From: Thuidium tamariscinum
Taxonomy: Eukaryota > Streptophyta > Bryopsida > Hypnales > Thuidiaceae
DNA: 64,000 nt
NCBI GenBank assembly: GCA_947034885.2
Contig: OX344749.2
Location: 52,295,682-52,359,681, forward strand
Direction of reading: 5' to 3'
Under the pieces are notes generated by a model, which was not told the origin of the DNA, made no database searches, and was given only the letters and a program-made list of their open reading frames with translations. The translations under genes and the position numbers were made by a program. Below, in pieces: positions 24,546-35,192 of this stretch (its first letter is position 1; the number at the start of each line of letters is the position of its first letter).

Positions 24546-24822
24546 TGGCAAATTTCATTAAAATGGCTGTATTTCATTAGTTTGACACTTTTGATAGTTC
24601 AAACCACGCAGTCTGAAATGTAAAACCATCATAGATTTTTTAAATATATGTGTTGTAGATGTCTGAAATCTATACCTGTCGAAGATATTTCAGACTGCAC
24701 GGTCTGAAATATAAATCTTTCATAGATTTTCAAATCTATAAGTGTCTTAGATTTCTGAAAATCTATATGATGTTAGTTCTAGTTCAAACTGCGTAGTCTG
24801 AAAAATGGCATTTGGAATAATT
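24546..24822 (+). mobile_element. TGGCAAATTT MITE, right end truncated
   Basis: It begins TGGCAAATTTCATTAAAATGG and contains repeated 'CTGAAATnTAnA' and 'ATAGATTTnnAAATCTAT' stem blocks. It is the reverse-oriented relative of 25137-25440 and 59396-59677. It ends near AAAAATGGCATTTGGAAT, short of the second terminus, so the last roughly 25 bp are lost. It is non-coding. Confidence 0.65.
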
Positions 24823-25136
24823 GTCAATAATCCCATTAACTTAGGGCTAGGCGAAGAGATCACGAATTGCTGCTCTTGGGTAGGATTCAGGGACTTGTGA
24901 TATTGCGCTACTGGTGTCTGCCCGTCATATCGGGAATGAGATTGATGCTACCGCTGTTACAGTTCTAAGAATTGTACTGTCACGGTTGATCTGGGAAAAC
25001 TGTAATTCTTTACTTCTGCACTTAATTAATTTAGGCTCGATTCCAGCATCAAAAACTGTGACATACGACATCGACACGGAGACATCGACCAAGATATTAA
25101 GCATACATTTGAGTTTCAAGCCACGGCGCTGAATAT

Positions 25137-25440
25137 ATGGTGAATTTCGTTAAAATGGTGGTATTCTATATGCCATTTTTCAGATCACACGGTCTGAATT
25201 AAAAACTGACATCTAAGACTAGTATAGATTTTCAGACATCTAGGACACATATAGATTTATAATATCTATGATAGATGTAGATTTCAAATTGTGCAACTTG
25301 AAACATCATGAATAAGTATAGATTTTAGACATCTACAACACATAGATTTCAAAAATCTATGACAATTCTACATTTCAGACAACGGTGTGAACTATCAAGA
25401 GTGTCAAACTATACTACCATTTTAACAAAATTTGCCATAT
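25137..25440 (-). mobile_element. TGGCAAATTT MITE (about 304 bp)
   Basis: The left end GGTGAATTTCGTTAAAATGG and the right end CCATTTTAACAAAATTTGCCA form imperfect inverted termini. The interior is rich in self-complementary ATAGATTT/AAATCTAT blocks. It faces the copy at 24546 head to head with about 315 bp between. It is non-coding. Confidence 0.7.
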
Positions 25441-26269
25441 AGGAGAAGGCTCTAAAATAGTGTGGACATTTTCAATTGTCCAATAGGAGGTTGTGAAATG
25501 GATATTTCATTATGGGAAAATAGACTCCTATTACATCAGAGCTTGATAAGAGTTGTTTTTTACTTCTTCAATGGATGGTTTAAGATCCCAAATGAATTCA
25601 TTCCTAACTAAGTGGATAGGTGTTTACTAATTTTATTCAAAATAAGAATTGGCAATCCAACTACTTTCTTACAAATGTTAAAAAATCTGAAATAATGATT
25701 GAATGAAGCATTCATTTCAGATTTAGGAAGGGTTGCATTTTGAAACCATCTTGATTACTTTTTACATGTTGCAATGTTAGTTTTTTAATAGAGCCATATT
25801 CTTTTCCAAACCAAGGCCTACTAATCACAAATAGGGCCCTATACCAAATTGTGTTTGAAAATTCACAAGTAATTCATAAATGCTCTGAAAATGATGAAAC
25901 TACTTGTGTAAGATTCCTCATCTATTTCTCTTTGATTGAAAAATGAGTTAAAAACATTCTCATTTAAAAAAATCATGCAAAAGGTTCCTCATCTATTTCT
26001 CTTTCATTGAAAAATGAGTTAAAAACATTCTCATTTTAAAAAATCATACAAAAGGCAGACCAGCCCTTAAAAGAGCAGTTTCTGAGCCTCTTCCCTTGTA
26101 TGCCAAAGTACTGTAGTAAAATACTGCCAATGTAACAAAATTGAAGTAACAAGCTCAGGTTCAAATCTCAAGGATACAAGATATGGCCAGCAATTCTCGA
26201 AGGCTTGTACCCGTTGACTTTTTAGGGAAACCTAAGTTGGTGAGATTTTTCGGAAGCTAATGAAAATTG
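25441..26269. other. AT-rich intergenic sequence with 71-bp duplication
   Basis: No gene is supported. A TTCCTCATCTATTTCTCTTT-started unit at 25914 is repeated at 25985 with few changes, giving a two-unit tandem of 71 bp to about 26056. Confidence 0.6.
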
Positions 26270-26556
26270 CCGTAGAGTGGAGGAGCCGTAACACCCCTTT
26301 CTGCCGTTCGCAACGATTCCGCAAGAATTTCTAGCTCGCACAGCTGGGTTGGGAGCTCCGTTACTTGCGCCAAGTCGAGGGCTTCAAGAAATTCTTGAAG
26401 AAATTTTTCAAAAACGCCGTTTCTTCAGCCGCGGAGGAGAAGAAACGGCACTCCGTTTTCTTTGAGAATTTCGCGTCCGCCTTTCGCTCCCGGTGCACCA
26501 CGTACTCTTTCTCGAAGAATTCTGAGGACTTTGGAAGTGCCGTGACACCCCCTAAT
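26270..26556 (+). other. GC-rich insert with GCCGT(A/G)ACACCCC at both edges
   Basis: A short GC-rich block interrupts the AT-rich DNA. GCCGTAACACCCCTTT near 26285 and GCCGTGACACCCCCT near 26539 are direct repeats at its edges. Inside, GCCGTTTCTTC and GAAGAAACGGC form an 11-bp perfect stem. A plus-strand frame at 26365-26562 encodes a lysine/phenylalanine-rich 65-residue peptide with no recognised family. It may be an inserted gene fragment or an unclassified element. Confidence 0.35.
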
Positions 26557-28759
26557 AACTGATGGCAACAAGTGATTAAGTGAAGTTCTTTTCCACTTCC
26601 CAACACACTCCAAAGGTAACTTCAAAGTTTTCTATTTGACATGAGATTGCCACAAATTTACTTCATGAATGTGTAACATGAAGGTTTATGAGTTCATTTA
26701 GAGGAGGTGACATTTCAATTACATAGAACTCTAAAATCTAGATTTGAGAATTCATGTGGTCATATTAATAAAAGTGCCAGTTTTTTGAGTGTTTTTTCCA
26801 TTTTCATTCATCTGGGGATTTTATAGTTACTGTAGATACCATGATGTGTAAGAATTTTTTTGGTGTACGAAAGTATTATTCACAAAAATATCAATTCTAT
26901 TAATTTGACAATATTCCATGTGCAATTGTAACATTTACATAATTTGCTTAATATGCGTGTTAGATTTTATCCACAAAATTGTTCCCTACTAGGCCAAGAT
27001 GTGAGAATGTCTTAAGGTCCATTCCCACCCGGTGCTAAAGTTAATTTTGGTATCATTACAAGGGGCGTGGTTTAGCACAGTATGCCACTTTAAACTTATA
27101 ACACTTCAAAAGCAATGATGTTTTTAAACCCAAAAAGGCCTTGGGCCTTGAAGAGTTAACCTCAAAAGTTTTTTGATTTTTAGAGGCCAAAATAGGCTTT
27201 AAAATACTTTTTGGCAAATCGAATCAAAAATCTTTATTAGATGGAATTTGAGGGCAAGAAGAGACTATTTCAAGGTTGTTCCTCTGATAGTTCACTATGC
27301 TATCTACGAACTATAAATTAGCCTTAACAACCTTAACAACCTTAAATTTATTTATTTTCTCAAAAATTCCAAAAAATATTAGAAATTAGAAATTTTAATT
27401 AATTATTTTTAATATATTTTAAAAATAATTAATTAAATTAAATTAACATCTGACATGGCACAACCTTAGCCATGTTAGACTGCTAATGTGGAACTATTTC
27501 TAGACTTCTTACAGTCTAGGAATTCACAATCTCTTTTTGCCCTCAAATTTCATTTGGTGCATCATTTTGTATTTTTACTATGAATTTGTTTGTAGGATCT
27601 TTTTTGTTAACTTGTTCAAGTACACCTTTTCTAAATTTAAGAGTGCAAATCACTATTAATTGCAAGATTATAATGCCTTAAATTCATAAACTAGTTTTTT
27701 CTATCCTTTTGTATGGGCAGGGTTTTGTCTTTCTTTATATATAGATAAAAATATTTCTATCCCATTTCTTTTGCTTAATAGTCTATAAGTTGAAAATTGG
27801 GTTGAAAATACATGAAAAAATCTAACAAAAAACTAATCTCCTATTATTCCCAAAATAGATTTCTAAATGGATTGTGGTAAGGATGAAAACAAACCTAAAT
27901 CAGAAACAATTTTGGAATGAAATTGAGATTTATCAATGCCAATAGTAGAAAATATCTAGTAAACATCACATGTCGAATGTATTTATTAGTTATTTGAAAA
28001 TTCTTCTAATTGAATTTAAAGAAATACTTATAAAATGAAACTTTGTTTGTTTTGGAGGTGGCTTGTAATAAAAGTCACCATAACTTTCATCTCAGTTAGA
28101 ACAAGATGGTATATTTCTTTTTAGTATAGGTGTTATTCAATACAATTATATGAAGTTTTTTAATTTTATAAACATTTATATTTTTTTAAATGCATGTTTT
28201 GACATTGAAGTTGCAAAATTCCTTATAAATTTGACAATAATTTTTGGGTTAACATGAAACAAATCTTCACATATAGAAAATAATGATAGGAAGCTGTCTT
28301 ACAAATTTCAAGCAAAATTTTCAAAATTTGAAGTCAAAAGAGCTTACCCAAATTCTCAAAGTGCTCAAAGTGGGCTCTTTAAAACTTGATAGGACAAAGC
28401 ATCCTTAATCCCGAAGTGCTCTAATGTTTGTATTTTAGATGTAAGTAAAATAGAATGCTAGAAGACAATGTTTTTTTCTTAGAGTAATTTTTCAATTATC
28501 CAACACAATTACTTTAATTTTCTTACAACCAATTTCATAATGAATATTGCACATGCCATGCTTGATTATGACAAACACTTTTTGGAATAGTTTCCAAGCT
28601 TCATTAGAGGGGATTTCAGGGCAAAAGAAGTCCATTTTAGCCTTGTTCCCAAAACTATTCTTGAAGTGCTTGTTGACCCAAAAAGAAGGGGGTCATGAAA
28701 TGTGAAAAAAAGTCCATATTCTTTATAAAATTCAATGTCCAAGATGATGTCCTAGAAAA
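26557..28759. other. AT-rich intergenic sequence
   Basis: No gene is recognised. The sequence is AT-rich with runs such as AAATAATTAATTAAATTAAATTAA near 27410. Parts around 28190-28350 resemble generic decayed repeats, but I could not delimit any. Confidence 0.4.
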
Positions 28760-29268
28760 TACATACATTGATATTTTAATTTGTAAAAAATAGGAAAAAA
28801 ATATTTTAGAACAAAACTAAAAATTGGCCATTTGAGACGACTTTTTGGTGATGAGGTTTGACTAAAAAAATGAGTTCAAAACCATTTCTGATGTTTTGAA
28901 GTGTACGTGCAAGGGATGCCTATTTGCACTAGTATAGAGGTCATAAAATAATGTTTTTTTAGATGCCCTTTGGTAGGGACATGTCTACCTACTGTAAGAA
29001 CATACCACAAAAATTTTAACCAAAAATCATTAATTTCAACCAATCAATAGTATAAAAAAACCCTAATCTTGAAAGTGTGACAAATTAACAAAAATAATTT
29101 TTAAATATTAAAAAGAAAATTAATTTTAAAAATATAGAATATGATTGAAATCAAGAATTCTAGAAACTTGGTTTGGGCATTGGATTCATCAATCAAAAGT
29201 TATAGCATTGGACAAGAACAAATTTTATAAAGCGCTACAAAAATGATAGGTGATTCTTGCAATGACCC
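28760..29268 (+). mobile_element. GGGTCATTGC element, 5'-truncated
   Basis: The body matches 62110-62574. Shared parts are the GTACGTGCAAGGGA block, CCTTTGGTAG followed by CATGxCTACCTA, AAAGTGTGACAAATTA and the right end TTCTTGCAATGACCC at 29268. The left half is missing or too diverged to place. It is non-coding. Confidence 0.6.
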
Positions 29269-29454
29269 ACAACGATGTCTTTATGAGGGTCTAAACATCA
29301 TGTACCAAAAAGTAAAAATAGATCAATCCAATGAATTTCACACTCTCTCTTATAGTTATAGTCATACACTTTCAATACTCCAACCAAGGTTTTATTCTTT
29401 CTAAAATGACTTTATATGATCCAAGCTAGCCAAACCTAAATCTAACCACTTTGT

Positions 29455-29880
29455 ATGTCATCATTTTTTTAATGCGATTGTATCTTGCATCCTTCAAGAT
29501 GCATGACCATGAATCTTTAGCAAACAAGCCATGGCACTTCATGATCCCTCTATATACATTTGCAACTATGGAGCCATTGAAAGGAGCAAATCCCACTAGG
29601 AATGCATATAATACATGTCACCTCAAGGCTCTAAATGTCCACTTTGGGTCCATGGGCATGTTCGATGACTTTGGGAGCTATATATATGGTAGAGTCCTAA
29701 TGACATTAGTTAATACTTCATTGTGCTCAAAGAATAGGGCCAACCCAAAATCAATCACTTTGAAATTCAAACCTTTGTCTTTCATTTGAAATAACAAGTT
29801 TTCAAGTTTCAAATCCCTTTGGACAATGCCAAAGATATAGCAAGCCTCACCTAAATAACATTATGTTTGCAATAATATTC
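29455..29880 (-). pseudogene. CDPK/CRK-type serine-threonine kinase pseudogene
   Basis: Reading the minus strand gives GIVQRDLKLENLLF, the kinase catalytic loop (HRD altered to QRD), then FKVIDFGLALFF, the DFG segment, then LPYI followed by a stop. After a frameshift APKVIEHAHGPKVDI follows, corresponding to the APE and 'yGpeaDiWS' region of calcium-dependent protein kinases and their relatives. The expected Trp codon is TAG. Further frameshifted matches (SLEVTCIICIP, then RGIMKCHG and DARYNRIKKM) fit the following helices. At least two stops and two frameshifts rule out a working product. No EF-hand region was found. The N-lobe, expected beyond 29880, is not recognisable. Confidence 0.6.
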
Positions 29881-32171
29881 CTTGCACTTTCCCCATGATT
29901 GCATTAATTTTTGGTGGATGCCTTACTACTCCTATGAATTTGTTTGCCATTCAAAATGAAAGGGATTTTTTCAGCATGTATTGGTCAAGGATGAATCCAC
30001 TATATATAGTCAAAAATCCTAAAGAAGCCGGTGTATAGACATCAAATTGACATTAGCTTGGTGGATTGTAAGTTGAATCCAACTTCTTTAAGTTTAATGA
30101 TTTTAGTATATGTAAGATTTGTATTAATAAAAACATGCTAGACCTTAAGGATCTTGGGTTGGTACCTAAGAGCATGGAAATGCTTAATTCCCATGTCCCA
30201 TCTTGTAATTTGGTTTGAACAAAACTAAAAATTTTGAGTTTGAAATGTCATGCTCTTATACTCATACTTTTGTCTTTTCTAAATAGGAGTAGTAGAAGGT
30301 GTACTAGGCTTCACAATCAATAATAATCTTATATTTGGCCTATGTGTACTTTTGAATGGCTTTACATTGTTACCTTGGTTTATGTGAAATTCTTTCTATA
30401 TATATACAATTTTGATGTATTATAATCTTTGTATAGATTGACTATGAAGCATGACCATGTTGGACTCTACAATTATAGTCCCGAGTTGCATTCTAACAAT
30501 GGCCAACTTAATTTGAACCCAAGGATGAGAGAAGTTAACTTTATTGGAGTGATGAGAATCACTTTTAGAATTGATAAGAAGATCTAATTTCCTTATGTCA
30601 AACCCAAATACTTCTTCCCTTTCTAAGTGCAAAATTTAAGTACAAATGTACTCCATTTGAAGCATCTCATTGAGTACATTTGCAAATTTTTTTCCATCTC
30701 CAAATGCCATTATAATTTAGAGGGTTTCATATCCTATTTAATTAAAGAGGCCTTTTCTGGGAATTTCTTTGCAAAGTTAAGCCCTATAGTTGCTAATGTA
30801 CATGAAGACTTAAACCAAGTCATCACACATGGCAATTAATAAGGCAAACCCAAGTTTTTTAAAAGCTTGCATTCATCTATTGTGGATTGTTTTTTTAGAT
30901 TGTATATTGGAATGTAGACTAGCTAGTTCTTCTATTATCAATCTTTGCAAAGATGATCATGAATGAAGTCATTGTTCAAATAGATTGTAATTTAAGGTGT
31001 AAAGGAAGGAACAAAAAAACATGACAATAAAGGTAATGTTGTTTCCATAAATCTATCCAATTGACGGTATCAAAAATCTCAAATTGCAAACAAATCATTT
31101 AGCTTACAAAATTGTTGATTATAATGCAACTCTATAGAAATACCACCAAGTTTTGACTTCAAACTATATACATCTTGTCTACTTTAGATATCAATATTGC
31201 ATCCTTCTATTGCTTACAAAGTTGAATATGCTGGTTCTACATTTCTTTGCCAATTAGCTTTTCTACATCCTTATCCATGTTTATTATTTAATAAAACAAA
31301 CAAGCTCTTTTACAGTCTACCATTAGAACATATGGATCCTTTAACCTATATACGATGCAAATTGTAGTAAAATTGGCTTGAGCATTATTACAAATGAGTT
31401 CCTTATACATTGGATTTTACACCCACTTTCTACATGACCTTATTTAGACTATGCCAAAAATGAGTTGGCATTCAATACCTTCACTTTACTTATATCATAG
31501 ATGGCAATTGTTATGATTTGGAATAGTTAAAGTTATAGATGTCTCATTTGATAGTTGGCCATGATTTCACCCTCTTCACATGATCAAACATAACAAATCA
31601 ATTTTTAAAGTTGTCACCTTGTTGCATTTGTTATATGAGATTGACTCTACTTCAAAGTTCATTCATAAGCATTTTAAACAAATTGTAGACCTTTTCTTGC
31701 CCTTGTCTTGAGAATACACTACTATATATATATAATCCATTTCAATATGTGCATCTTTTTATGTGAGCAATTTAATCAATCTCACCACCATCGTTGATAT
31801 TGCTCCAAAAAGAAGATATAATGTTGTATACATTGGACAAGCTAATACAACAAGACAAGGAACTTTGCTTGCTTGCTACCATGCTAATACTATACTCAAA
31901 TATCAATTTCAACTTAAATTAAGTCCAAAAAAAAGTACCAATTCTTTTTTCTAATTCTAGAATCAAGTAGCCAAATCTACACATAAGTTTATTGAGGGTT
32001 TACCATAATTTTAAAAAATCCAATAACACTTTGTTGAATCATTTATCAACTATCATTTAACCACTTACCATCAAGAATATTTTGATGGCAAAATGAAGAA
32101 AATTACTTCATAAACATTTGAAAAAATTTCAAGATGAGAGCTTGACTCCGCTCATTGTTAAAACATAGAAA
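29881..32171. other. AT-rich intergenic sequence
   Basis: No gene is supported. The first 150 bp may hold the eroded N-lobe of the kinase pseudogene (a weak LLDRI-like segment). Short open frames at 30420-30839 and 31763-31954 show no family features. Confidence 0.4.
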
Positions 32172-32537
32172 TTGTGTTTAGTGTAGAACTTCAAACCTCA
32201 TTTTGACATAGTAGAATAATTTTTTTAGAAAACTTAAAACTATTAAAAGTTGTTCATTCAAGTTAAATTTCATTTCCAAAAATCCGTTTTAGATTTCAAG
32301 ACTTTAATCAAAAGTTATGAACAAAATTTAGAGAGGGGTTGGAAATCCCAAAGAAATTTGGCATTTCCAACCCCTCTCTAAATTTTGTTCATAATTTTTT
32401 ATTAAAGTCTTGAAATCTAAAACGGATTTTTGAAAATGAAATTTAACTTGAATTACCAACTTTTAATAGTTCTAAGTTTTCTAAAAAAAGTTATTCTACT
32501 ATGCCAAAATGAGGTCTGAAGTTCTATACTAAACAAA
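32172..32537. repeat. Long inverted repeat (hairpin), arms about 175 bp
   Basis: The left arm, about 32172-32346, is the near-perfect reverse complement of the right arm, about 32361-32537, with a loop of roughly 14 nt. Both arms carry AACCCCTCTCTAAATTTTGT or its complement. A transcript from either strand would fold into a long double-stranded stem. A 38-nt stretch of the right arm (32357-32394) recurs exactly at 40589-40626. Confidence 0.85.
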
Positions 32538-32754
32538 AAATTTGCATTTGAATTAACTAAATATGAAAGGTTGAGCTTTTAGTAATCCTAATTTACATAT
32601 TCTATATCAGTTGTTGTACCTCCTATCACCCCTCTTATATAAAGAGCTTGTCTTTTTAATCTAATTCACTCACAACAAATGGCTTAGAAACCATGTGAGG
32701 TGGTGGCCCAACACTATTGCTTCATAAAAAATGCTAAGGTTTTGTACAATGCAT

Positions 32755-33550
32755 TTAATTTTTTTGCCTTCCCAATGGATAGCCGTTGACGGCCACACTA
32801 TTTTGGACCCCAATTTTTTTCCAATAAATGCTTAAAATTGATTAACTACTACAATTTATCTATCCTTTCAATGAATAGCCATTAATAGCAATGCTTTTTG
32901 AACCCAAGTTTGTTTTCAATACAAGTTAGGAATTGTTCAAATGCTGTAATTTTTCTACCTTCTCAATGGGCAGCCGTTAACGGTTACGATTTTTGAACCC
33001 AAATTTGTTTTTAAGAAATTCTATAAATTAATCAACTACTACAATTTTCTACCCTATCAATGGGCAGCCATTAACAACAATGCTTTTTGAACCCAAGTTT
33101 GCTTTCAATACAAGTTAGGAATTGATCAAATGTTGTAATTTTTCTACCTTCTCAATAGGCAGCCGTTAATGGTTATAGTTCTTAGATCCAAATTTGTTTT
33201 TAAGAAATTCTATAAATCAATCAACTGCTACAATTTTTCTACCCTTTCAATGGGTTGCCGTTAATGGCAATGCTTTTTGAACCCAAGTTTGCTTTCAACA
33301 CATATTAGGAATTGATCAAATATTGTAATTTTTCTACTTTCTCAAGACGTGGCCATTAATAGCTATGGTTTTTGGTTTCAGGTTTGTTTTCAATACACAA
33401 TAGGAATTGATCAAATGTTGTAATTTTTCTACCTTCTCAATGGGTAGCCGTTAATAGTTATGATTTTTGAACCCAAGTTTGCTTTGCTTTCAATATATGC
33501 TAGGAATTGATCAAATGTTACTATTTTTTTGCATTCCTAGTGTATAGCTA
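32755..33550 (+). repeat. 95-bp satellite with alternating unit types
   Basis: The marker CAATGGGcAGCCgTTAAcgg starts at 32773, 32869, 32964, 33058, 33153, 33248, 33343 and 33438, i.e. every 94-96 bp, with a degraded ninth unit near 33535. Two unit types alternate through the middle of the array. One has AAATTTGTTTTTAAGAAATT after the marker, the other AAGTTTGCTTTCAATACA, so the higher-order period is about 190 bp. Several markers contain CCGTTAACGG or CCGTTAAtGG, a palindrome with MYB-type AACGG cores. It is non-coding. Confidence 0.85.
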
Positions 33551-34431
33551 TGTTTAGGGTTGCTTCCAATCATTTGGCCAATCCCTTGCACAAACAAAGA
33601 TGTTTGAATATTGGGTGTGATTTACATTTTGTTTTTGAATTACATTAGTCATTTTTACAGTGCATGACAACTAATTACATTTGGACATCATTTTAAAGAT
33701 TTTTATCAAAAAATCTACAAACACAAAGTTTAGATGTTGCACTTTAGCTTTTTTATCTAAATCAACTATAGTTATAATTGCATGACTTTTTAAAGAAGGA
33801 AACCATGAAGACTCTTTTTATCTTGAGTAGTTGAAATATCAATTGAGGCCGCAATTTCAAAAATCAATATTCCTTTATGTCATATGAAATCTTTTCAAGT
33901 TGTAAGGTTTTTCTTTGAAGAATGATGTTGTGAATCTAATTACACACTTTGTTACTTATTGTTACATAGAAATGAATATATTTTTCTATGTGGCCTTGGA
34001 GAACAATGAAGGAAATACAATAGATGTTATGGCTGTTATTATTAAATCAAGGAGTACCAATTGAATGCAAGCAAAAGTTGCAATTCATATAGAATTGAAA
34101 AAGGATGAAAGTCTCAAAGTTTTTCTAGCAATATATGTTTATCGGATGGGATGGCAACCACTATCTACAAAGACAATTTACTATTATCAATTGAGATCAT
34201 GGAGACTATTTCACGTGGCATTATATTGTTGAAAGTATTGTTTTGGAAGTCATGGCGGACGTTGCAACTCTGTCAGTAGCATTTCATAAAGTCAATTGGT
34301 AATTCTTTTATTTTATTTTGTTTTATTCATTTTCATTTCATTTGACTTTTTAATCTCTAAAAATTGTTTGGTTTGAAGCATTGCCTTAGAATCTTATAAT
34401 TACTATTAATTCTTTAATTCTTGAGGTTGAT
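33551..34431. other. AT-rich intergenic sequence
   Basis: I see no gene or delimited repeat here. Confidence 0.4.
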
Positions 34432-35192
34432 TTAACCCCTAAAGCCCTGAGGCCTAAGGTACGTTTTTTGGCATTATAAATTTTTTGGGTAGCTCACTAC
34501 GAATAGATTTTTTATTTTTTTCACTGAAATTTTTACACAAGATGTGCCCATCTGCCCGAGGAGTAGCTTTAAGGTCCAACAATTTTTGTAACTTTTGACT
34601 TTGTGGTTAAAAAGTTATGACATGATATGTTGTTTTCTTTACTCGGAAGGCAACCTCGGTAGCTGAAAAAACTTCTTAAAATTTTATTTTTTTCAAAAGT
34701 GAAATTTCAAATTGATTCTTTAGGTTTTTACAAACATAGGAAGCTTTGTTTCATTTCATTTGGATTAAGGAGTCAAAAGTTATGATCAATTTTAGTTTGC
34801 AGGTAGGTATGGAATTTTTGAAAACCATACCTACCTGCAAACTAAAATTGCTCATAACTTTTAACTCCTTAATTCAAATGGGATGAAACAAAGCTTCCCA
34901 TGTCTGTAAAAACCTAAAGAATCAATTTGAAATTTCACTTTTGAAAAATATAAAATTTTAAGAAGTTTTTTTAGCTGCCCAAGCTGCCCTCCAAGTAAAA
35001 AAAACAACATATCATGCCATAACTTCTTAACCACAAAGTCAAAAGTTACAAAAATTGTTGGACCTTAAAGCTACTCCTTGGGCACATCTTGTGTAAAAAT
35101 TTCAGGAAAAAAAAATAAAAAACTCCATTTGTAGTGAGGTGCCCAAAAAATTTATAATGCCTAAAAACGCACCTCAGGGCTTTAGGGGTTAA
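34432..35192. mobile_element. Foldback element made of two inverted TTAA family A right halves (761 bp)
   Basis: It begins TTAACCCCTAAAGCCCTGAGG at 34432 and ends with the inverse at 35192. The two arms (34432-34812 and 34825-35192) are near-perfect inverted copies joined by about 12 nt at AATTTTTGAAAA. Each arm matches the right half of the family A element at 18953-19907, with the AAAGTTATG and CTTAAAGCTACTC blocks. The element therefore looks derived by end duplication and internal loss. Transcripts would form a stem of about 370 bp. It is non-coding. Confidence 0.85.

Noticed and set aside
26090..26185. Possible tRNA because of GGTTCAAATCTC (B-box-like)
   Set aside because: No acceptor or anticodon stems and no A box at the right distance.
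32755..33550. Possible gene family or tRNA-like cluster at regular 95-bp spacing
   Set aside because: No unit folds as a cloverleaf by eye and no frame stays open across units. It is a satellite.
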